A DNA stretch of 64,000 bases, taken from the NCBI RefSeq assembly GCF_009727055.1, contig NC_052357.1, forward strand, positions 18,459,293 through 18,523,292, read 5' to 3'. The notes beneath the pieces were generated by a model that was not told the origin of the DNA, did no database searches, and worked only from the letters and a program-made list of their open reading frames with translations. A program made the translations under genes and the position numbers. Source of the DNA: Benincasa hispida (taxonomy: Eukaryota; Streptophyta; Magnoliopsida; Cucurbitales; Cucurbitaceae). Below are positions 23,148-34,400 of the stretch, in pieces (the stretch's first letter is position 1; every line of letters starts with the position of its first letter).

Positions 23148-23318
23148 ATGTATAGAACGGGGGAGTATGTTGCTCTGTTTCAAGTCACACAATATAAGTA
23201 CAGTAGACTTCTCTAGAACAATTTATTCTCGAAACTAGAGAATTCCCTAGCCGTTCTGTCATATCTCCATCCTAATTATTTTTTTGGCTCTTACAAGATT
23301 CTACATGTTAAATTTGCA

Positions 23319-23741
23319 TTAAACCATAAACATATCGTAATCCGCCGCCGTCGGCAGCGGCATTTGCTGGTTGTGTTGCCAAGGTTCCAACAGAGGATCA
23401 CGAACATCAACCCCAAGAGCATCCGCATCGTCGACGATTTGAAGCACCAAATCCAAGGCCCCGAGTCGGTACGTCATTTCCATTGCTTCGACTCTCAAAA
23501 TATTATTAATCGATTCGATTTCAATCCTCGCTTGTTCCCTTCCATTGATGCTTTCTACAATCCGACTGTTCACATTCTGTAATCGTCTCACTTCGCTTGT
23601 TAGATCTTCAAATCGCTTCTGCTTTTTCATTCGCGATCGTCGAGCGGATTCTCGATTCGATTGCATCCTCTTCCTCTTCCTCTCGTCGATCATCCTGTTT
23701 CGCGAGTCCGAGATGTTGATTTGCCCTAGGAACGAGGTCAT
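23319..23741 (-). CDS. S-group bZIP transcription factor (bZIP53 / OCSBF1-like)
   Basis: A nuclear DNA-binding protein of 140 residues; plant S-group bZIPs bind ACGT/ocs-type elements and heterodimerise with group C factors in sugar, stress and amino-acid responses. The basic region RKRKRMQSNRESARRSRMKK (21-40) carries the invariant N-x7-R (N29, R37), and a zipper follows with heptad positions L47, L54, I61, R68, I75, L82, M89, L96. The C-terminus (WQ...MPLP...DYDMFMV) matches the S-group style. I chose ATG 23741 because it gives the short N-terminus typical of the group. An in-frame extension to 24116 has no bZIP-like sequence and is probably leader. The gene is intronless, as usual for the group. 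An overlapping uORF lies upstream (23738-23917). The exact subgroup member is not certain. Confidence 0.92.
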   Translation of the reverse strand: MTSFLGQINISDSRNRMIDERKRKRMQSNRESARRSRMKKQKRFEDLTSEVRRLQNVNSRIVESINGREQARIEIESINNILRVEAMEMTYRLGALDLVLQIVDDADALGVDVRDPLLEPWQHNQQMPLPTAADYDMFMV

Positions 23742-23917
23742 TGCCAGACGAGTTGTGGATTCTCTGATTGCATCGGTATTTTTCGAATTGAGATGAGATT
23801 GGACTTTAATTGAAGAGTTAGGCTTGTAGAGGACGGTGATTCGAGTACAAATACGGTAAGAAAGCAGAGATCGAATGGAGAAGATGAATTTGGCGTGTAA
23901 GGCAGAGTAAACGCCAT
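23738..23917 (-). CDS. Upstream ORF overlapping the bZIP start (ATGA)
   Basis: A 59-codon frame starts MAFTLPYTPNSSSPFDLCF, is rich in Ser/Leu/Pro, and ends ...PQLVWQ with its TGA sharing two bases with the bZIP ATG (ATGA, 23738-23741). Ribosomes translating it would terminate exactly on the main start codon. It does not resemble the sucrose-control peptide known from S1 bZIP leaders. Two shorter uORFs lie further upstream in the same leader (17 codons starting MHFFYAASF, and 11 codons starting MLLRFL). Whether it is translated is inference. Confidence 0.45.
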   Translation of the reverse strand: MAFTLPYTPNSSSPFDLCFLTVFVLESPSSTSLTLQLKSNLISIRKIPMQSENPQLVWQ

Positions 23918-24227
23918 GAATAATCAAGAAGAATCTCGGATCCCGATTGTCAAACGGGATGGATTTTCCGAAATTGGAGTAAAGATACTGAATTGGAGAA
24001 GAATGAATAGCCTTGCACTGGGGAGATTTACAGAAAAACGGAAAATGTTGTGGATGGCCAAACCTGCAGGTAATTGAGAATCGACTGTGGATGCCAAACA
24101 AGAAGTTAATTATCAATCAAATCAAGAAGAATGAGCGATGAGAAAACGAAGCAGCATAAAAGAAATGCATGGATGAAGAAGCAAAAGAAATTAAACAGCA
24201 ATACAACGGAAAGGTGTAAGAAATTTA

Positions 24228-25488
24228 GGGGGAGTTTGGCGCTTTGGAATCTTAAGCTAGGAATGTAGGCCTGAAGATTTATGCACCGTTAGATTTTAAA
24301 TTAGTTTAAATTTATCGTATTAATTATTTTAATATAATTAAATTTTAAAAAATAAATAGAAGAATATTTTAAAAAGTAAAATAAAATAAAGATTTGGACT
24401 AAAATTATAATTTTAATTAATCTATTGTGTTTGATAATTTGATATTTTAATTTTACCTATTTTGATTTCAAAATCTAATAGACTTTTTTCACTATAATAT
24501 GTTAATTTTAAATTGAAATAAATTAGTATTTTAATATTAGATTCAATTATTGAAAAAGTATATATGTTTTTAATTAAATTACATGTGAGGAATAGAAAAT
24601 AATAAAATTTTGAGTTTTAATTTCTATGTGGTCGCTAAGTTGTTTTAAATATTTTAAACCTCTTTTTTTATAAAATTATTTTAAGTTTTCGAACTAGTTA
24701 AATTGACAAATGAAAAAAATAAAAATATTACTGAATTATATTAGGATTTTCTATAGCCTAAATAAATATACTAATACAATTGCAGCCTAATGCCGTGTTT
24801 GGAATGACTTAGAAAAAAATATCTTTTAAAAATTCATTTGTATTTAAACACGTTTGATAAAAAACTCCTTAAGATAAAAAAAAACATATTGTATTGCAAT
24901 TATTTTTTAAAAGTGTTTTTATATACAAATTTATCTAATTTATTATATACTAAGAGGCTTTTTTATTAATGGTTTTCAAAGTTGGTTGGTTGCAGTCAAC
25001 GGAGGTGGTAATCGAAGGTTGATCAACGAAGTTGGTGGTTGGAATTTCGCCTGTGAGAAGAAGGGGTTTGCCAGAAGTTAGTCGATGGTGGTCGAAGTTG
25101 GCCGACAACGGTCACCAAGGTGGTGGACAGAGTTACCCCTCATCGGAGTTGGCTGGCAGTGTTCGTCGGAAGTGGCAACCGAAGTTGGCCGACGGCGATG
25201 TCGCAGGTGGCAACCAAAGTTGACTGACGACAATCGCCAGAGGGTGGCGACTGGAGTTGGTCGACGGTGATCACCAAAAATGGTGTCGAAGGTTGGTCCA
25301 ACGTACTTCTTATATTAAATTAAAGAGGGAGGGGGAAGGAAGGTAACTCATGGGTTTGTATGGTGTTTACTATTCAAACCCATGGGAAAGATATGCAAGA
25401 AGCTAACACTTCCTAGGTCTTTGCCCCAAACGAAGGTTGGACTTAGGATACCTAACCATCAAACCTCACCCTTGAAACAAACACCTCC
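24228..25488 (+). mobile_element. Non-autonomous TIR element with GC-rich minisatellite core (copy 1)
   Basis: The left end GGGGGAGTTTGGCG and the right end (complement GGAGGTGTTTGTTTC) are weakly inverted. AT-rich arms surround a core at about 24970-25290 made of GTTGGCCGACGGCGATCGCAGGTGGC-like units. The whole element is collinear with 28491-29820. It ends about 490 bp upstream of the bZIP start codon, so it sits in that gene's promoter region. ORFs at 25032-25270 are repeat translation. Confidence 0.6.
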
Positions 25489-25622
25489 TTAGGGCTTGTT
25501 TGATAACCATTTGGTTCGAATAACCATTTAAATTCATATATATATATATATATATTATGATCTAAAATTCTAAAGACAAATATTTAGGTATATTTCGATC
25601 AGCGACCAATACCTATTTATGC

Positions 25623-27508
25623 TAATAAAGTTGACATTCAACCAACGAAAGCTATTAGGATCTTAAACACTCTAATTACATTAATTTTAGTGGATTTGCA
25701 TGTAAGTTCATAAAATAATAGAAAATGGGTTTTAAATATACAACCTTTGATGAAACCTTCAAATTACTTCAAATCTCATTCAGTTTCTTCTTCAATCTTT
25801 GGAGTAGACCACCACAAGAGTCTTCTCTACTACCTTAGATTGGATTGTGAGATCTAAATCGAGAGATGTTTTTGGGGTGAAGTTGGAGAATTTGGAGATA
25901 AGTTTTGATAGGGAAAGTCTTTTCCATCAAATCATATTGCATGCCCAAATTATGTGCGACAAAACAAGTATTTATCCAAATTAAACATTAAATTTTGATT
26001 AAATGGAAGAAAGGTTGACACTCAACATTCCACTTAATACGTGGATTAGGTGTATCAATCAGTGGAAAAAGTTATATGAAATTTCATTAGATTTCATAAA
26101 CAACAATAAATGAAATTTTATTTTATTTTATTTATTTGTTTATAATTAACTGGTTTAATCAAATTAAATCAATATTATGTTTTGAATTTCACAATTTCAA
26201 AATTTAAATAAATAAACGGTTAATTAACTAAATAATTTAATATCAAATATTAAATTAATAAAACACCTAATTCAAACATGTATCACTATTCATGTATTTT
26301 ATATTTAAATTATATTTAAACATTTTTAACTCTCCAAAATCGTTTAATTCGTTAATTAAACATTTAATTGTATCAAATATAATAATCCAAATCCTAAATT
26401 GAATTTGAACATTTCAAATCCCCACAACGTGCTATTATAAGGTTTATTCTTTTAACGAGCTAATCGAGGAATCTAATGAACCTGCGGATCATGAGCTCTA
26501 ACAATCTGAGATTAATTGGTTAAACTCTTTAAACTAAATTAATCAATATTCATTAACTACCGAGACACACCACTATAGCTCAATAGTTGAACTCTCCTCA
26601 CTATAGATATATTTCTGTCCACTTAATTTAACCATAATCAGTAAGTCGGTCATTCACAAGTTGTTTGTATTTACAACTATGTCACAATTACCATTTTACC
26701 CCTATAATACATCGCTCCTTAAGTCTCTACTGATCATTTAATGAACAATTGGTTTATGGTCCTACCAATAAATCGAGTCCCTCTCGGCTATAGAGAGGAC
26801 AAGGCCTCTTTGTTCAAGACCATAAGTCAGTACTCAAGGGAACAACCTATCTGCTAACTCTCAAATGGATATGAGTGAATTTCGTCTTGCAAGACTATGT
26901 CCTCAGCTATCTATCCGGCCTGACCCTTCAAGTGGGAGGCTTATTGGGTGGTGACGTTGATCTATTATCACCTATGCAAATTAAATGATGATCCCGGATA
27001 AACAATAGTTCGCGGTTACCTCAAGATTGAGATCGAGTTACCTCAGGTCATCGAATTGAAATAGTCAATTTTGACAACAAGCGGTCATTGTAAATAAAAG
27101 TGACTATTTCGTTGTCCGATCTTATGTAAATATCTTTTGCATATTGCATATGTTGCCCCCCACTCACATATCTCCACATGAACGACTGTAAGATCACGTC
27201 GTTTGTATCAATATACAAAGTGGGCCGCATCCATAGTGTCCTTAGGATAAGGTACCCAACCCTATTCATATACTCATAGACCGTTTTGGCTATATACTAA
27301 AACTTGATCAACTTTTATGTCTCTACATAAAGTTTAAGTATCCATGTTATGACCAAAGGTTCATTAGTTTATTAGATTTATGAATCTATAAATGTTATTT
27401 ATATATTAAATAACAACCTTATTGGAATACTCTAAATAATATCTTTATTGTAAATAGAAATATGTTTGAAGTTTACAAACTGTGAGTTTTGTGACATATA
27501 ACCCAACA
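25623..27508 (-). mobile_element. Solo LTR of the TGTTGGG family
   Basis: Reading on the minus strand it starts TGTTGGGTTATATG (plus ...ACCCAACA at 27508) and is 1886 bp long. Five-bp duplications TATGC flank it (25618-25622 and 27509-27513). The minus-strand terminal CA has apparently changed to TA. There is no internal region. Confidence 0.75.
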
Positions 27509-27513
27509 TATGC

Positions 27514-28490
27514 ATCATATGAAGTTGTCAAATCACAATTTGCCAGATGTTAAAATATTTTTATTTCCTTATTTGAAATATTTTAATTCTTATTATGTGA
27601 GTGATATGAAGGAATGCATACAAATTGGTGCACTTTGAGATGCACCAAAGTATTGCAATTCCATGTTTTATTTTATTTTGATGTTTTACACTTTTGAGCC
27701 AAATTCTAAATTTTAAATTTAAATGAAAATTTATACATTGAATAAAATGATAAAACATTAATAAATATAGTTGGTATAATTTTAGTCCATATAATTTAAG
27801 TTATCTACCTTTAAACTTAGGTGCATCATAAGCTATCGAATATAGTTTGGCAAATTCATCTCTTTTTTTTTTCTTAAAGATTTTTTTTTTTTTAAATAAC
27901 GAGGGGAAGCACGAAGATGGATACATTTTGGATGCACCCAAGTATTTCTTACAATATAATAATCATATGATTTTTTAAATCATAAAACATTTTGTAGATT
28001 AATTAGTAATAGATATATTCAACCTAATTATTGTGCTTTGAATTTGGTTGTTGGCGCTTTGAATAACCAAGTACCCTTGAAACCTATTCATAATTCGTAT
28101 TTAGCATATTTATTTATATGTAGTTATTTACGATTATGACTATGTGGTTTAGAGTAGTTCGTTATATAAACTCTCTAACCCTTAGAGGCGTTGCTAGGTG
28201 TATTCATAAAACATTTTCTCTAATAATATTGTTATCTCTCAACCTCGTGGACGTAGCTAACACACCGTTAGTGAACTACGTATATCCGTATGTTGATACA
28301 TTTTTTTTTATTGTTTAATTACCGATTACGTAACACCAATATTATTTAGCAAGTAACTAGTCCTTGATTTTATGGTTTGAAATATATCATCGACGCATTT
28401 TGAACCGATGTTTAAATTGGAATCTAATCTTTTAGTATGCTACTAAACACATATTCGAAACATAAAATATAACATTTCACATGTACTTTA
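27514..28490. other. AT-rich intergenic DNA
   Basis: No gene or clear mobile element is seen. Two partial matches to the phrase 'ggtgca(c/t)...gatgcaccaaagta' (about 27628-27650 and 27930-27945) suggest an old duplicated fragment. Confidence 0.4.
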
Positions 28491-29820
28491 GGGAGACACT
28501 TGGTGCGCAGGTCTTAAATCTCAAGTCTGGAGATTAAGCTGGGTTTAGGTCTAAGAAAACTGTGTTTGGGGTGGAGATCTCGGAAGTATGGGTTTAAAAA
28601 GTTGGTGTTTAGAGAGTAAGCTTAAGTAACCTAGGACTGAGTGCAAATTTATAAATTTTTAGTTTGTGAAACATTTGCTTATATTTAATCGTTGATTAGA
28701 TTTTATGTTAGTTTAAATTGATCATCTTAATAATTTTAATATAGTTAGATTTAAAATAAATAAAAAAATAGAATAATATTTTTTTTAAAAAAAATATTTG
28801 AAATGGAGATTTTGAATAAAAAAATAATTTTATTTAGTCTATTGTTTTAATAATTTGATAATTTAATTTTACTAGTTTTTGAAATATTTTTTTCATAGAC
28901 TTTTGTCACTTTAATTAATTCGAAAATGATCGATTTTTTTTTTACCATAATACACTAACTTAAAATAGAAATAAACTAATATTTTAATATTAAATTCAAT
29001 TATTAAAAACTATATATATATATTTATCAAATTACATTCGAGGAATAAAAATAAATAATTTTGAGATTTAGTCCTTATTTGGTCGCTAAGTTGTTTAAAA
29101 CATTTTAAACGTTTATGTTTAGAAAACGATTCTAAGTTTTTAGACTAGTTAAATTGAGCAACGAAAAAATAAATGAAAATGTTGTTAAATTAAATTAAGA
29201 CTTTCTACACATATAGCCCAAATAAATATACCTTTACAATTGCGGTCTAATAGTGTGTTTGGAATGACTTAGAAAAAATATATTTCAAAACTTCATTTTT
29301 GTTTAAACACTTTTGATAAAAACTCATTAAAACACAAAACACACATGTATTGCAATTATTTCTTAAAAATGTTTTTATATACAAAATTGTCTAGTTTGTT
29401 ATATATTAAAAGTGTTTTTATCAATATTTTAAAAAATTTTCAAGGTTGGCTGGTTGCGGTCGCTGGAGGTGGCAATCGGAAGTTGGACAGCGTTGGTGGT
29501 CGAAATTTCGCCAGTGTGGGGGAAATGGAGGGTTGTCGGAGGTTGGTCGACAACAATCAGAGTTAGCCAGTAGCAACTAGAGGTTGGCCGACAATAGTCA
29601 TCGAGATAGCGGTCAAAGGTTGACTGGCGGTGGTCATTGGAGGTGGTGGCCAGAGTTGACATGATCACTGAAAGTGGCATCCAGAGGTTGACTGATGTAC
29701 TTCATAGATTAAACTAAAAAAAAAGATAACCCATAAATTTACTATTCAAACCCATGACAAAAGAAAGTAGGAAGTCAAAACTTCTTAAATTCATGTTCCA
29801 AATAAGGGTTGAGCTTACTT
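28491..29820 (+). mobile_element. Non-autonomous TIR element with GC-rich minisatellite core (copy 2)
   Basis: It is collinear with 24228-25488: same order of AT-rich left arm ('ataatttgataatttaattttac', 'ggtcgctaagttgttt', 'gtgtttggaatgacttagaaaaa'), GC-rich core (about 29440-29690, 'ggttggctggttgcggtcgctggaggtggc'), then 'actattcaaacccatg'. The copies differ by many substitutions and indels, so they are old. Confidence 0.6.
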
Positions 29821-31213
29821 TACTCTTTAATTGTTGTGGTGTTTCCTAAGCTGCAGCCAAAAAAAGAAAAAAGGATCATTCTTCCAAACTTATTTTTATC
29901 TATCTTTTTCTGTTGTAGCTGAAAAAAAAAAAAAAAAAAACTTGAAGCACATCTACCAAGGTACTATTCTTCATGTATTCAGCTTTCATGCCATTTGTTT
30001 CTGGGAAAAGTGGAGGAGTCTCCTCAAACTTGTTAACTTTTGGGTTAAATAGTCTATATATTTTGAAGTTTATCAATTTTTAATTTATGTTCTTGGAATA
30101 AATCTTAAGTTTAGTTTTCTAGGTTAATTTTTATCGAAATTGATTAAATAATGACAATAATTTTCATATAAAGAAATACAATACGTAAATAAGTTTTCAA
30201 AATTTACACTAAAAAGGTTTATAACAAAAATATTACCTTTACAAAATGGACAATAAACTAGTAGAGATTAAAATTAAGATTCGTTGAGAACATATGAGCT
30301 AAAATTGGACAATTGAAAATATAAAAGCTGAAATTGAACAAACTTCAAACTATAGAGACCAAATGATATTTTAACCTAAATTATATAGACTCAAAATTAG
30401 GCATAAATTTTAAAAACTAAAATTGAAGACTCCGTCTGCTAAACATTTGATTTTCTATGTTTTGTTTTTGAAAATGAAGTCTATAAACATTAACCTTCAA
30501 ATTTTTTCATTTGTTATCTATTTTTTTACCAATTATTTAAGGGTGTATTTTCTACTTCTTACCAATTGATTAAGGGTGAGTTTGGATTAACGTTTAAAGT
30601 CTTTAATTTTGAAAATAAGTCATTTTGAAAAAAAATTGGAGTGTTTGACAACCACCAAAAATAGCTTTTGAAGTGTATTTTAACTGGATTTTATAAAATA
30701 TGTTTAAATAAAAATAATTTTTTTGAAAAACATTTTTTTTCTACAATCAAGCCAAACATCGAAAATAGTCCTTCAAGATCCATTACGTGTCCAAGACCTT
30801 TTGTTCTTTTTTGTATATATTATTTTGGCATTTTGAAAACTAAAAAAAAAAATAGCTTTTAAAAACTTGATTTTGTTTTTGGAGTTTAGCTAAAAATTCA
30901 ACCATTATACTTTAGAAAATGCAAATCATTATAAGAATTGTGAAAGAAAAAATTTAATTTTTAAATAATCAAAAACAAAAAAACGAAATGGTTATCCAGA
31001 GACTAAAATAATTATTAATTGAAGCAAAAATATTACTAACTAGTCCTTAATAATTTATCCCATGGTTGTTATGGTCTAATCTTAGCGGTAAATTTCACAA
31101 ACAAAATTAGTTATCCCATTGTTAAATGAACATTAATATACATATTTTTTTGTTATTTTTCTCGCCATTTATGAATATAATAATTATTAACTGACGAACA
31201 ACTTTACAACAAA
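29821..31213. other. Intergenic DNA with a MITE copy
   Basis: There is no gene. About 30445-31005 matches the MITE family at 40412-40916 (opening 'tttgtttttgaaaatgaagtctataaac', closing 'aaaaaacgaaatggttatcc'). A(18) and T(10) runs are present. Confidence 0.5.
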
Positions 31214-31285
31214 GTGGCTGTAGTTTAGTGGTGAGAATTCCACGTTGTGGCCGTGGAGACCTGGGCTCGAATCCCGGCAGCCACA
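31214..31285 (+). tRNA. tRNA-His (GTG)
   Basis: A 72-nt cloverleaf: acceptor stem GTGGCTG/CAGCCAC with discriminator A (31285), anticodon stem CCACG/CGTGG with loop TTGTGGC and anticodon GTG at 31247-31249, T arm CTGGG-CTCGAAT-CCCGG. No intron. A T-run follows from 31287, the RNA polymerase III terminator. The sequence agrees with plant nuclear tRNA-His as I know it. It lies 200 bp upstream of the MCM7 start codon on the same strand. Confidence 0.95.
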
Positions 31286-31373
31286 CTTTTTTTCCAATAT
31301 TTCACTAACATTTTTCTTTGTTATTTTTTAAATAGACCATTTATTTATTATAATTATTTTATACGATCCTCAT

Positions 31374-31411
31374 TTTCCCGCCAAAACTACTCTTCTTTTA
31401 TCATTTGCCGC
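31374..31411 (+). promoter_or_regulatory. Two E2F-type sites in the MCM7 promoter
   Basis: TTTCCCGC (31374-31381, within TTTTCCCGCCAAAA) and TTTGCCGC (31404-31411) both fit the E2F consensus TTTSSCGC and lie 30 bp apart, 75-112 bp before the MCM7 ATG. E2F sites of this kind drive G1/S expression of plant MCM genes. Confidence 0.8.
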
Positions 31412-31485
31412 CAAGTCCTTTGCTCTCATTCGCGTCCTCAGAATCTCCAATTCCCTCTCTCAGCTTCTCCGTCTTCTTCTTCGCA

Positions 31486-34400
31486 ATGTCAGCCATGAAA
31501 GATTCCGGGCCTCTGGACTTCACTGCTGACAAGGGTAAGCAATATCTGTGGTTTATCGCCTTTTTTTTGCCCTGAAAAACTGTATTTCAATACTAGCTGC
31601 AATTCCTTTCAGTGCTCGCAAAGGAGTTCCTAGCGAACTTTGCCGATGCAAATGGCGAAGCCAAGTACTTAAACATTCTGGTAATTCTTCTACATTCTCA
31701 TTCGCATTTCTCTTCTGTAATTGTAAAGTTCCTTGGCGATTCAATTTGAAAACCCTAAAAATTGCGATTACTTTCCGTGATGCATACGACGTTTTACCTA
31801 GGTTTTTATTTAATTGGTTTTGTTTTTTTAGCAAGAGGTTGCAAATCGCAGAGTTCGTGCAATTCAAATCGATCTCGAGGATGTTTTTAATGTATGGTTT
31901 TCTTACTCTGTACCCTTTCTCGATCTTATCTCTTTGTTTAGTCGAGTAACACGGTTGTGCAATCGGATTTCAGTATAAGGATCTGGATGAGGATTTCCTC
32001 AGACGAATTACAGAAAACACCCGGCGTTATATTGGGATTTTTGCCGATGCTATTGATGAGCTCATGCCTGAGCCGACAGAGGCGTTTATTGATGATGATC
32101 ATGACATATTAATGACACAAAGGTCTGATGATGGACCGGATACTATGGATAACCCTGACCCACGCCAAAAAATGCCTCCAGAAATCAAACGTTACTTGTG
32201 AGTTCATTGACTCCTCTTTCTTCAAAGTTGAGAGTATGTAGAACATTAGTCCAGCATGACCGGTCACTTTTCCAGTTTAATACACCGCGGCTTTTACTTT
32301 TGTCTTATGGATTATGTATTTTCTGTACCGTGCTTATGTTATATGCTACTTTGTCTTTTATCATCTTATATAGGAAGTTAATTGAAAACCTGTTCAGTTG
32401 GTTCTGGATTTAGGATTACTATATGGGTGATGTTTCAGTTCTTATACTTGGTTTGTCGCAAGAGTGCTACCCAATTGTTGTTGTTACTTGTTTGGCTTAC
32501 ACGACTTATGTCTTGAATTACAAACATCTTCATGAACAAATAAAAATTTAGTTAACATTAACTCTAATAGAAGTATGTGGCGGTGCATTTCATTTAATGT
32601 ATCTATTTGGATTCATAGTGTACATACCTCAGCTGCTAGATTGATATTTGTACCAACGCTTTTCTTTAATCCGTTGGGTTTTCATCCAAACATCTCTTTT
32701 ATTTTGTATTGAATTACCAACTGTTTTCTTTATGCTTGAAAGGGATTATGTCTTCCAAATTTCCTTATGCCCGATCATTCTTCTTTCAGTGAAGTTTACA
32801 TTAGAGCATCTTCAAAGGGTCGTCCATTTACCATAAGAGAGGTCAAAGCATCATATATTGGTCAACTTGTGAGAATATCTGGTATTGTGACACGTTGTTC
32901 AGATGTTAAGCCATTGATGCAGGTGGCAGTTTATACATGCGAAGACTGTGGTTTTGAGATATACCAGGTCATTTAAATTGTAAAGTAGTCGATCTTTACC
33001 ATTTCTTTTCAACAGGAACAAAATTGATAAAATGAATCTTTTTTACGGAGATAAATTATGTTTTTATTACGTGTATTTATATCACTTGTGTCATTGAGTT
33101 CTTAAGTTGTGTGGTCCTTCTCTCAGTCCTAATGTTAACTTCCCTTTTCTCCTCTTGGATACTTCATCTGTTTTTTCACTCATGCAGTCAGTTTTCTGCT
33201 TCACAGGAGGTAACAGCTCGAGTCTTTATGCCTTTATTTGAGTGTCCATCTCAGCGTTGTAGAACAAACCAAACGAAAGGCAACTTAATTCTTCAACTTA
33301 GAGCATCCAAATTTCTGAAGTTTCAAGAGGTTTTCAATCAACTTCTTCAAAGACATTGCCAGAAAAATATTTCTTTTTCTATTTCACAGTTCGATCGATC
33401 GATATTGGCCCTAATGCATGCTCTGGCATTTGGTTTGCAGGCCAAACTTCAAGAGTTAGCTGAGCATATTCCGAAAGGTCATATTCCCCGGACAATGACT
33501 GTTCATCTCAGGGGTGAACTAACAAGGAAGGTTAGTTTTCTTCTAGTGAATTCTCACCGGTAGTTCTGAGGGTGACTAAGATTTCTGTTTAGTGTGGCTT
33601 ATTGATCTAAATCTGGCAGGTAATGCTTGTGACATCGAAATGCTTACTGGCTTTGGCCATCGGGCCAATATATTCCTTTTTTCCATTGCCATGTCATATT
33701 GAAACTTCTAGGAACAATTCCAATTTGTTTCAGTAATAATTTTAGAGTAAATGCTTGGAACTCAAATAGATCTTTCAAGTTTGCATCCAGCTTCTTTGCA
33801 TGTAGGGTCTTAATTTCTGTTTCTTATCGACAAAATGTAAACGTGTGCAGATGCAATCATTTTGCTTTATGAGTAATGGTTATATGATAATAATTTGTTC
33901 ACGTGTCTTTTTCGGGGTGTTATCAGGTAGCTCCAGGTGATGTTGTTGAACTATCAGGGATCTTTCTTCCTATTCCTTATACGGGGTTCAGGGCAATGCG
34001 TGCTGGTTTGGTTGCTGATACATTCTTAGAGGCCATGTCTATCACCCATTTCAAGAAAAAATATGAGGAGTATGGCGCTTTTCAGCGATCTGCTTCTACT
34101 TAAATGAATTTGATCTACAATCTGCTTTTTGCGACCTGTCCACTTTATTCACGGTTTTTTTTTTTTTTTTTTAATATTCTCTTGTAAGTGATCTTTTGTG
34201 TTAACTTGGTCAAGGATAGAACTTACTTGTTCAGTTGTTTTGTACTTTTCAGATATGAACTTAGAGGAGATGAGGAGGAACTAATTGCACGTTTGGCTGA
34301 GGATGGCGATATTTACAACAAACTGGCACGATCGTTGGCACCTGAAATTTTTGGTCATGAGGATATTAAAAAAGCTTTACTGCTTCTCCTTGTTGGCGCT

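Noticed and set aside
23742..24116. 265-residue version of the bZIP protein starting at 24116
   Set aside because: The first 125 residues look like translated leader, are Phe/Ser/Ile-rich and unlike any bZIP N-terminus; the short start at 23741 fits the family.
25032..25270. Two Trp/Gly-rich ORFs in the 25-kb region
   Set aside because: They come from the minisatellite core of a TIR element.
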